Of a stretch of 14,993 bases of DNA, positions 7,446 to 13,795 are shown one piece after another. Below the pieces are notes generated by a model that was given only the letters and a program-made list of their open reading frames with translations, searched no databases and was not told the DNA's origin. Source of the stretch: Desulfobacterales bacterium (GTDB lineage: Bacteria > Desulfobacterota > Desulfobulbia > Desulfobulbales > BM004); assembly GCA_012974315.1 (NCBI GenBank), contig JAAXQI010000048.1, positions 1-14,993 on the forward strand. Reading direction: 5' to 3'. Both the position numbers and the translations under genes were made by a program. How positions within the stretch are numbered: the stretch's first letter is position 1; the number at the start of each line of letters is the position of its first letter.

Positions 7446-7699
7446 TTGGCACCGAACACTTTTCTTTTCACTCTGTCCATCACCTCTTTCGGGACCAGCC
7501 TTAATGCCAGGGCAACAATAAATGACGCGACTACCATGTCATCCAGCCAACCGATCAGGGGAATGGCATCGGAAATAAAATCCACAGGAACAAGTATGTA
7601 TAAAAGACCGGCTGTAAGGAGAAGTTTGACGTACCAGGGTGTTTGCCGGTCAAGCAGGATTAAAAAATAATAGCTGAGCTTTTGTAAAAAAATGCTCAT
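7442..7699 (-). CDS. YkvA-like DUF1232 small membrane protein
   Basis: Protein of 85 residues (90 if a TTG at 7714 is used) with the DUF1232 signature: PWYVKLLLTAGLLYILVPVD, then FISDAIPLIGWLDDMVV, then an alanine/leucine-rich segment ending in VPKEVMDRVKRKVFG. Two hydrophobic segments suggest an inner-membrane hairpin. Function is unknown for the family. The ATG at 7699 is preferred because GGTGA lies 5 nt upstream, while the TTG at 7714 has no ribosome site. The stop overlaps the YkgJ-like start. The gene is 52 nt downstream of pyrD in the same direction. Confidence 0.85.
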   Translation of the reverse strand: MSIFLQKLSYYFLILLDRQTPWYVKLLLTAGLLYILVPVDFISDAIPLIGWLDDMVVASFIVALALRLVPKEVMDRVKRKVFGAK

Positions 7700-7751
7700 T
7701 TTTTCACCAACCAATCAGTTTAATTGCAGAGGGGGATATTGAGGTAAGCCT

Positions 7752-8678
7752 TCAAGCTCTCCGGGCCTTGCCGATCAAATCCTGTATGGATGCAATGCCT
7801 TTTTTTTCAAGATATTGTCCTATACCTTGAATGATTTCTTCAGTGGCTTGGGGATTAACAAAATTTGCTGTACCAACCTGGATTGCTGTTGCTCCAGCCA
7901 GCAAAAATTCAATTGCATCCCCAGGAGTAGTAATCCCGCCGATGCCAATTATTGGAATGGAGACACTCCCGGCAACCTGCCAGACCATGCGCAGGGCAAT
8001 GGGCTTGATCGCCGGACCTGACAACCCACCGAAAATATTGGCAAGTTTTGGCCTGCATGATTCAATGTCTATGGCCATGCCCAGCACAGTATTGACTAAA
8101 GATACTGCATCCGCTCCAGCCTCTTCTACCGACCGGGCGATCAATGCTATATCCGTTACATTGGGTGAGAGCTTGACAATGACCGGGCGGGAAAAATTCT
8201 GGCACACTGCTTTTGTTACTGCATGCGCCATGTCAGGGTCGGTCCCGAAGGCAACCCCGCCATGTTTCACATTTGGACAGGAGATATTCACTTCAACTGC
8301 AGCAACCTTTTCTTCATCATTTAATCGCTTGGCCAGCTGCTGGTACTCCTCCACAGTATCCCCAAGAATATTAACAATCAGAGGTGTATCTATGCCCCGA
8401 AGAAAAGGTAGTTTTTCAGTGAAAAACCTTTCCAGCCCGACATTTTCCAACCCTATGGCGTTCAGCATGCCACAGGCTGTCTCTGCTATTCTTGGAGGGG
8501 GATTCCCCTGTCTTGGAAGCAGAGAAATTCCCTTGACAATAATGGCTCCAAGGCTGTGCAGGTTAACAAGCGAGTCATACTCCTCCCCATAACCAAAGGT
8601 GCCGGAAGCGGTCATTACCGGATTCCTCAATTGTAAGGAACCGATACTAACTTTCATGTCAGGTTGCTCTACAGCCAT
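7752..8678 (-). CDS. pyrD: Dihydroorotate dehydrogenase, class 1B catalytic subunit
   Basis: FMN-containing catalytic subunit (PyrDB) that oxidises dihydroorotate to orotate, fourth step of de novo pyrimidine synthesis. At 308 residues it is full length. Motifs include NPVMTASGTFGYG (19-31), Lys49 in IVKGIS, the substrate loop NAIGLENVG (73-81), the active-site loop VNISCPNVKHGG with base Cys134 (a Cys rather than Ser marks class 1), VIVKLSPNVTDI, and the FMN phosphate segments IIGIGGI and AGATAIQVGTA. The gene starts inside the end of pyrK (10-nt overlap), matching the PyrDB-PyrK heterotetramer that passes electrons to NAD. An alternative start is the Met at residue 8. Confidence 0.96.
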   Translation of the reverse strand: MAVEQPDMKVSIGSLQLRNPVMTASGTFGYGEEYDSLVNLHSLGAIIVKGISLLPRQGNPPPRIAETACGMLNAIGLENVGLERFFTEKLPFLRGIDTPLIVNILGDTVEEYQQLAKRLNDEEKVAAVEVNISCPNVKHGGVAFGTDPDMAHAVTKAVCQNFSRPVIVKLSPNVTDIALIARSVEEAGADAVSLVNTVLGMAIDIESCRPKLANIFGGLSGPAIKPIALRMVWQVAGSVSIPIIGIGGITTPGDAIEFLLAGATAIQVGTANFVNPQATEEIIQGIGQYLEKKGIASIQDLIGKARRA

Positions 8679-9454
8679 GCCACATCATCCATATCAAATA
8701 CCGGGCCGTCCTTACATACATGGACATAGCCATTCATATCAGCCCGTTGTACCGCACAGCCAAGACAGGCTGCAAGGCCACAGGCCATCATAGTCTCAAG
8801 TGAAACCTGGCAGCTCCATTTCTTTTTCCTGCAGGTGTTTGCCACTGCCCGCAGCATGGGATAGGGACCACAACCATAAATCATGACAGGCTTTTCCTGT
8901 TGCAAATCAGTCATGAGCTCGGTAACAAGCCCCTGCTTGCCAAGACTGCCATCCTCTGTGATTGTTTCAACTGCAAGCCCCATACTCTCGAATTCCCCTG
9001 CCAGAGTAAAAATTTCATCCCTGGTTCTGGCACCAAGAAGCACCCGAATGGAAGAAGGTTCACTTTTTTGAAGTATTTGCCTGGCAAGGAAAAAAAGAGG
9101 CGCTATGCCTATGCCGCCCCCAACAAGAAAATGGAGACTATCATTGGCGACAGTAAAGCCGCGACCAATGGGTCCCAATATATCCAATTTCCGACCCACT
9201 TCCATGTTCGCAAGTGCCTTTGTCCCTTTACCAATGACTTTGAACAGTATCTTGACCATGCCCCCTTCTGCTACCTGGTGAATGGAAAACGGCCTGCGCA
9301 ACAGGGGATCCAAGCCCTCAACAGTACGCACCATGACAAACTGGCCCGGCATGGAGGCTGAGGCTATATCCGGAGCTTTAACAGTAAGCCGGTATATATC
9401 ATCAGCAACCTGTTCCCTGCGTATTATTTCAGCTAACTCTTTATAGGCCTGCAT
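8669..9454 (-). CDS. pyrK: Dihydroorotate dehydrogenase electron-transfer subunit
   Basis: Iron-sulfur flavoprotein partner of PyrDB; moves electrons from the FMN site through a [2Fe-2S] cluster and FAD to NAD. The 261-residue product has the ferredoxin-reductase fold order: FAD site RRPFSIH (53-59), pyrophosphate/NAD loop GGGIGIAPLFFLA (112-124), NAD segment YGCGPYPMLRA (193-203) and the C-terminal cluster ligands C225, C230, C233 and C247 in the typical CG..ACLGC...C pattern. It is the first gene of the minus-strand array ending at aroA. The ATG at 9454 has no obvious Shine-Dalgarno. The upstream 288 bp, shared with the divergent prepilin peptidase gene, holds a cluster of short repeats. 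Confidence 0.96.
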   Translation of the reverse strand: MQAYKELAEIIRREQVADDIYRLTVKAPDIASASMPGQFVMVRTVEGLDPLLRRPFSIHQVAEGGMVKILFKVIGKGTKALANMEVGRKLDILGPIGRGFTVANDSLHFLVGGGIGIAPLFFLARQILQKSEPSSIRVLLGARTRDEIFTLAGEFESMGLAVETITEDGSLGKQGLVTELMTDLQQEKPVMIYGCGPYPMLRAVANTCRKKKWSCQVSLETMMACGLAACLGCAVQRADMNGYVHVCKDGPVFDMDDVAWL

Positions 9455-9474
9455 GTATTATCTTAGGTTCTGTC

Positions 9475-9565
9475 TGTCAATCATCGGGTTGTTTCGTAAT
9501 CCGATAATCATCGGGTTGTTTGTTGGTTAACGAAACAAACCAACGATTGACACATAATCCGATAA
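9475..9565. repeat. Short direct and inverted repeat cluster upstream of pyrK
   Basis: A 16-nt motif, AATCATCGGGTTGTTT, occurs at 9479-9494 and again at 9506-9521, with a diverged inverted copy at 9533-9548. The outer 23-nt arms 9475-9497 and 9530-9552 (starting TGTCAATC, ending TTTCGT) match at 20 of 23 positions in inverted orientation. TAATCCGATAA is repeated directly at 9497-9507 and 9555-9565, and CCGAT/ATCGG (9501-9505 with 9511-9515) forms a small inner hairpin. It begins about 20 nt upstream of the pyrK start, so it would lie in the pyrK leader or operator. Whether it binds a regulator, folds in RNA, or is a small mobile repeat cannot be told from one copy. Confidence 0.7.
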
Positions 9566-9742
9566 CGGTTCAAGGGCAAGAATATATATAATATCAAACA
9601 AATCAACAAGTAGCCCTTTACGTTTAAGCTGGTATCATGGTATTTTCTCATTGGCTCCACTTCCTGTATAGTTTTTTCTTTAAGGGAAGCCGCTTGCAAC
9701 GCCATAACTTTTTAACACATAATATAAAAAAAACGAATTATT

Positions 9743-10534
9743 ATGCTGCTAACTATCATAATTGTATTTTCTTTAATCTTTGGAGCTTCAGTTGGCAGTT
9801 TTTTAAATGTTGTGATTCTCAGACTCCCGGAAGAAGGCGCATCTATCGTCTTTCCAGGCTCCCGATGCCCTAAATGCCTTCATGATCTTAAATGGTATGA
9901 CAATGTTCCAGTCATCAGTTTTATTCTACTAAAAAAACAATGCCGCTACTGCGGTGTACCCATATCCTGGCAATATCCACTGGTTGAGCTCACCATGGCA
10001 CTGCTCTCCCTGGCCCTGCTATTCAAATTCGGTTTCACCTATGGACTGCCAATTTATTTTGCCTTTACCGCCGCCTTGCTCGTTGTCATTGTCATTGATT
10101 TCTATCATAAGATCATCCCTGATGTAATCAGCCTTTCGGGTATAGTCATCGGCTTTGCATGCTCGTTCATCAACCCTGTCATTACCTGGCAGCAGTCAGG
10201 CATAGGACTGCTGGTTGGCGGCGGATCACTCTATGCGGTGGCAGCCGGCTATTATCTTTTCACCAAGCGGGAGGGTATGGGCGGATGAGATATTAAGCTT
10301 CTTGCCATGATAGGGGCTTTTCTGGGCTGGCAAAGTCTGCCTTTTGTTGTTTTCGGCAGCTCCATTCTTGGTGCTGTGGTGGGAATAGGCGCAATGGTAA
10401 AGCAGAAAAAAGGTGGCAAAACCATGATCCCCTATGGCCCTTTTCTGTCAACTGCGGCCCTGTTGTATATGTTTTACAGGGAATTGATCGATTATTACCT
10501 GATACTCTATTTTCTGGGACCACCCCAATATTAA
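9743..10534 (+). pseudogene. Type IV prepilin peptidase (A24 family), interrupted by an in-frame TGA
   Basis: Inner-membrane aspartic protease that cleaves, and often methylates, type IV prepilins and type II secretion pseudopilins. The product is 263 codons. The N-terminal segment ASVGSFLNVVILRLP (15-29) is followed by the zinc-type cysteine pairs C42/C45 and C67/C70, which mark the bifunctional PilD class. The first catalytic Asp119 lies in VIDFYHKIIPD, and the second, Asp183, in GMGG-stop-DIKLLA. Codon 182 is TGA (10286-10288) where the family has the invariant Gly of GxGD (GGA to TGA is one base change). The frame and homology continue unbroken to 10534 through MIGAFLGW and a PYGPFL block. 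Without readthrough, the 181-residue product lacks the second Asp and should be inactive. No clear Shine-Dalgarno precedes the ATG at 9743. Nonsense mutation, sequencing error and recoding are all possible. Confidence 0.85.
10286..10288 (+). other. In-frame TGA at the GxGD glycine codon
   Basis: TGA falls between GGC GGA and GAT ATT AAG CTT in the prepilin peptidase frame. A weak stem TTGCCA/TGGCAA (10302-10307 with 10328-10333, 20-nt loop) begins 13 nt downstream. This is not a convincing bacterial SECIS, and Sec at this Gly would be without precedent that I know of. Confidence 0.8.
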
Positions 10535-10539
10535 AAGTT

Positions 10540-11253
10540 TTATGGTAATGCCAGATCGGTCTGGAAATTGATTGCTGCAAGTTGGTTATTGTTCTTCAGG
10601 GCTTCACCTATCTGTATACCAAACCGCCTGGCTTCTTCCATCTGCTCGCTTGAATGCCCGAACCGGCTATAATGTTTACTGATAAACCCTGACCGTTCCG
10701 GGTTTTTACCGGCAATTTTCATAAAAACACCGACAGTGCGCCATGGCTCTGGATTGGGATGGGAAAAGGCAATCATATTTGAGAAATGGGCACCACACTT
10801 TCTCAGTTTATTACGTAAACCCCACCAGTGTAGTTTCCAGTATCCCCGGCAGGAAATAAGTGGCAGGACCTCACGCCCCCCCAGGATTTCTTTCCCGTAT
10901 CTATCCAAAAAAGACAATACCGGGCCGCTGGGATTATAAGACCAGGTAGGGCCTGCCAGAATTATGAGGTCATACTCCTGGTCACATTTCGGGGAAATAT
11001 CCTGGATTGGGACCCGTACACGGAAAAAAGTGGTAAGCATCATGATATAGGTGCGAAAAAAGCCACTGAGCGGAAAACGCAAATGCTTAACTGGTTTCAG
11101 TTTCTCAAAAAAAACCTCCACCCCCTGTTCCTTCAATCCGGCAGTCAGCCGGTTAAGCAAAACACCTGTCTGGCCGCTGAAGGAATAATAAATCAACAGA
11201 ACCTGGTTGTTTTTGGGGGGACTGTCCGATAGCATTTCTTGCCTTTCTACCAT
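10540..11253 (-). CDS. Flavodoxin-like / NAD(P)H-dependent oxidoreductase family protein
   Basis: A 237-residue protein with a flavodoxin-type fold. The first strand and FMN phosphate loop are LLIYYSFSGQTGVLLNRL (about 19-36), a helix and second strand follow, and the second FMN-contact strand is YDLIILAGPTWSYNPSGPVLSFLDRY, typical of flavodoxins (the Gly-Pro-x-Trp loop). The central LPLISCRGYWKLHWWGLRNKL and the C-terminal third are less typical, so substrate and partner are unknown. The ATG at 11253 has AAGG just upstream; an alternative is the Met at residue 7. The gene lies between the terminator of the dsr operon and the convergent prepilin peptidase, 5 nt from the end of the latter, so it is probably transcribed from its own promoter in 11254-11273. 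Confidence 0.75.
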   Translation of the reverse strand: MVERQEMLSDSPPKNNQVLLIYYSFSGQTGVLLNRLTAGLKEQGVEVFFEKLKPVKHLRFPLSGFFRTYIMMLTTFFRVRVPIQDISPKCDQEYDLIILAGPTWSYNPSGPVLSFLDRYGKEILGGREVLPLISCRGYWKLHWWGLRNKLRKCGAHFSNMIAFSHPNPEPWRTVGVFMKIAGKNPERSGFISKHYSRFGHSSEQMEEARRFGIQIGEALKNNNQLAAINFQTDLALP

Positions 11254-11272
11254 TGCACCTTATTCTTCAACA

Positions 11273-11313
11273 TTTAAACAAAAAAAGCCCCTGAAATACT
11301 CTTCCAGGGGCTT
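11273..11313 (-). terminator. Intrinsic terminator at the end of the dsr operon
   Basis: On minus, AAGCCCCTG (11313-11305) pairs perfectly with CAGGGGCTT (11293-11285) around an 11-nt loop, and the stem runs straight into TTTTTTTGTTT. It lies about 40 nt beyond the dsrP stop and before the flavodoxin-like gene. The plus strand has no T-run after the stem, so it acts on minus only. Confidence 0.92.
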
Positions 11314-11351
11314 AGGAATAACAAAGGTTATTAAGATATTCAAGAAAGGAA

Positions 11352-12512
11352 TCAGGAAATCATCTTTTCCTCTTTCACACTTAGGGCAATCTTAAACAGG
11401 ACGGTCAGGATAAAGAACCCTGTAGCCCAAATGCCCAGTGTAATCATAATCTCCTGGAAAGAAGGATAATACGCGGTAATCTCTTCAAGAGGGCTCGGGA
11501 CAAAACCACCGATGACCAGGCCGATACCCTTGTCAATCCAAAACGAAACGAAAAGAAGCACACAGGCTATCGCCAGGGTGTCCTCCCTTTTTCTAGCTGC
11601 GGGTATAAGGAACATCACTATAGCAACAATACCGAAGATGGCAGAAACACGCATCCAGGGAACCAGTTGTGAATGCCCGTGCAAACCGAAGAAAAGATAA
11701 TCCAGGGTATGCATATGGCCGGGGATATTACTGTAATATGAGGTAAAGAACTCAAGCAGTATGAAGAATACGTTGATTAAGGCAGCATAGGTAACAATGG
11801 TCACCAACTTCTGGATTGCCTCCTGACCGGCATCAAACTTCGTTACCCTTTTAATGATCAAACAGAGCAGGATCAAAAGAGCAGGACCGGCCGCAAAAGC
11901 CGAGGCCAGAAAACGGGGAGCCAGGATTGCTGTAAGCCAGAAATGACGCCCCGGAAGACCAGCATACAGAAAGGCTGTTACCGTATGGATACTAACTGCC
12001 CAGGGTATGGAAATATAGATGAAAGGCTTGATCCACTTGGGCGGCGCAACTTCCTTTTTCTCTGCTGTCAGGACAACCCAGCCAACAAAGATATTAAGGA
12101 AGAGATAGACATTTAAGACGATCATATCCCAGAAAAGAATGGAACCAGGGGTCGGATGTAAAAGCACATTCAATGCCCTGGTCGGCTGCCCCAGATCGGC
12201 CATGATAAACAACAGACACATGGACACTGCAGCCACGGCCAGAAACTCACCCAGAATAGTGATTTTGCCGAAAATCTTATAGTTATGCAGATAATAGGGC
12301 AGAACGACCATCACACCCGAGGCCGCAACCCCGACAAGAAATGTAAACTGGGCAATGTAAATACCCCAGGAGACATCCCGGCTCATACCTGTCATGCCCA
12401 GACCGTAGTTGTACTGCTGCACATAACTTAAGGCACCTGCAGCCATGAAGGCGAGCAGCACTGCAATCCATCCCCAGTATTTGTTACTTCCCGTAAGCGC
12501 TTTTTCTAACAT
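11352..12512 (-). CDS. dsrP: DsrP, NrfD-family integral membrane subunit of the DsrMKJOP complex
   Basis: Quinone-interacting membrane subunit of the DsrMKJOP transmembrane complex of sulfate reducers; works with the periplasmic ferredoxin DsrO and the cytochrome DsrJ. The 386-residue sequence is hydrophobic throughout, with about ten membrane segments as in the NrfD/PsrC family (for example residues 15-33, 51-75, 84-106 and 123-146). It also carries the family ADLGQPTRALNVLLHPTPGSILFWD stretch after the third segment. The start ATG at 12512 has a strong GGAGG 4 nt upstream. It is the last gene of the operon, 87 nt after dsrO and followed by a strong terminator. Order and family identity with dsrK-J-O make the assignment firm. 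Confidence 0.95.
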   Translation of the reverse strand: MLEKALTGSNKYWGWIAVLLAFMAAGALSYVQQYNYGLGMTGMSRDVSWGIYIAQFTFLVGVAASGVMVVLPYYLHNYKIFGKITILGEFLAVAAVSMCLLFIMADLGQPTRALNVLLHPTPGSILFWDMIVLNVYLFLNIFVGWVVLTAEKKEVAPPKWIKPFIYISIPWAVSIHTVTAFLYAGLPGRHFWLTAILAPRFLASAFAAGPALLILLCLIIKRVTKFDAGQEAIQKLVTIVTYAALINVFFILLEFFTSYYSNIPGHMHTLDYLFFGLHGHSQLVPWMRVSAIFGIVAIVMFLIPAARKREDTLAIACVLLFVSFWIDKGIGLVIGGFVPSPLEEITAYYPSFQEIMITLGIWATGFFILTVLFKIALSVKEEKMIS

Positions 12513-12599
12513 GATGCCTCCGCAAATTCAAAAATCTCTTTATCCTATTATATATTCAGGAGGTAGTATCCTTTACAATCCCAGATTACTTCCACTAAA

Positions 12600-13418
12600 T
12601 CAAACGATGTAAAATACCGACGGATTGGTACCCAAAGACGGTTTCCGCTGAATAGTAAAGTTGTTATCCAGCAACTTTACTATCTCTGAGTGAGAATCAT
12701 TCAGGTCACCAAAAGTCATAGCCCCTGTATTGCCACATGCCTCAACACAGGCTGGCTGCTGGCCTCTTGCAAGTCGGTCCACGCAGAAATTACATTTTTC
12801 CACCACACCGCGCATACGGGTGGGGAATTCTTTGTTGTGTGTCTTCTGGTCAATAAACGGCCGCGGGTCACGCCAGTTAAAACTTCTCATGCCATATGGG
12901 CAGGCCGCCATGCAGAACCGGCAACCTATGCATCTGTGGTAATCCATGGCGACGATGCCGTCTTTTCTTTTAAATGTAGCCTTGGTGGGACAAGCCCTGA
13001 CGCATGGTGGGTTATCACAATGATTGCAGAGCACAAGAAAGCTTGAATCCTCTAGATTCTTGTTCTTGTGATATTGGCTTTTCCCCGTAAATGCCTTTTC
13101 AAACGGCACTTCAAAGATCCACTTTATCTCATCCTTTTTATTGCCGAAGTTTGGCACATTGTGGACTGTATGGCAGGCCGTGGTGCATTTCTGGGCCAAC
13201 CCCTTATTGGCATCGAAGACCCTCTGGTCGATGACCATCCCCAGTCGCACCCCTGTCGGCGCAGCTTCATGGGAGGCTTCTGCTTCACCTCCGGAAGATG
13301 CATATGAGACAGTATCAGGCCCACCCTTCAACAGGAGATTGAATGCCGCAGGGGCACCAAGCCCTGCAATGGTTGACAATCCCGCAATCTTTAAAAATTG
13401 TCTTCTCTTGATATCCAT
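12600..13418 (-). CDS. dsrO: DsrO, Tat-exported iron-sulfur subunit of the DsrMKJOP complex
   Basis: Periplasmic ferredoxin-like subunit that carries electrons between DsrJ and the membrane subunit DsrP. The 272-residue protein starts with a Tat signal (RRQFLK at 5-10, then a hydrophobic stretch to about 30), so it is exported folded with its clusters. Cysteines fall in four groups: C78/C82, C131-C134-C139-C143 (CNHCDNPPCVRACP), C163-C166-C169-C173 (CIGCRFCMAACP) and C209-C212-C224-C228. This is the pattern of DmsB/NrfC-type [4Fe-4S] proteins, with a reduced first group. The start is fixed by AAGGAG 8 nt upstream and by the 1-nt TAATG overlap with the dsrJ stop. Confidence 0.96.
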   Translation of the reverse strand: MDIKRRQFLKIAGLSTIAGLGAPAAFNLLLKGGPDTVSYASSGGEAEASHEAAPTGVRLGMVIDQRVFDANKGLAQKCTTACHTVHNVPNFGNKKDEIKWIFEVPFEKAFTGKSQYHKNKNLEDSSFLVLCNHCDNPPCVRACPTKATFKRKDGIVAMDYHRCIGCRFCMAACPYGMRSFNWRDPRPFIDQKTHNKEFPTRMRGVVEKCNFCVDRLARGQQPACVEACGNTGAMTFGDLNDSHSEIVKLLDNNFTIQRKPSLGTNPSVFYIV

Positions 13419-13795
13419 TAGAACGTCTCCTTAGGCACGTAATGGCAATCCCAGCAGTACGGTTTTACGGATGCATACACATGGCACTCATCACAGAATT
13501 TCTTCTTGTCCGTGTGACATTTCAAGCAGCCGTTCATTAAACTTTTTTCATACTTGACACCGTCCACTTCAACAGGGGTCCTGTCCCCATCGCGTAATGC
13601 TTCATCACGCCAATCGTCAAGCAGCTTCATATGTGAGGTACGCATGTACTGAGCAGACTCGACACACTTTGTTACCCCAACAGGTTTTTCCGGCTTGGGG
13701 ACTATTCCAGCATTCCCCATGTTTTTCCAGATCGGGAATGTCATCAAGGCCACAAATACAATCAGCCCAGGGATGATATACTTTCCGTCGTACAT
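13418..13795 (-). CDS. dsrJ: DsrJ, triheme cytochrome c of the DsrMKJOP complex
   Basis: Periplasmic, membrane-anchored triheme cytochrome c. At 125 residues it has an uncleaved-looking N-terminal anchor (about 6-22) and three heme c sites: CLKCH (90-94), CDECH (101-105) and CWDCH (114-118). Cys44, together with Met51 and His55, lies in the region that supplies distal ligands; in Allochromatium DsrJ a Cys here gives an unusual His/Cys-ligated heme. Translation is coupled on both sides: the start overlaps the dsrK stop (TAATG, with GGAGG 8 nt upstream) and the stop overlaps the dsrO start. Confidence 0.96.
   Translation of the reverse strand: MYDGKYIIPGLIVFVALMTFPIWKNMGNAGIVPKPEKPVGVTKCVESAQYMRTSHMKLLDDWRDEALRDGDRTPVEVDGVKYEKSLMNGCLKCHTDKKKFCDECHVYASVKPYCWDCHYVPKETF

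Noticed and set aside
7831..8592. 253-codon plus-strand open frame opposite pyrD
   Set aside because: It is the antisense shadow of a clearly real pyrD; its composition and lack of a start signal do not suggest a gene.
9508..9705. 65-codon minus-strand open frame in the pyrK upstream region
   Set aside because: No ribosome site, it overlaps the repeat cluster, and the product matches no known family.
10286..10288. UGA reassigned to glycine genome-wide, as in some candidate-phylum bacteria
   Set aside because: Other genes here (for example the M32 peptidase, the YkgJ-like gene and the CoA-binding gene) end properly at TGA, so TGA is a normal stop in this genome.
10307..10534. Separate 75-residue membrane protein gene
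   Set aside because: It is in the same frame as, and continuous in homology with, the prepilin peptidase; it is the C-terminal part of the interrupted gene.
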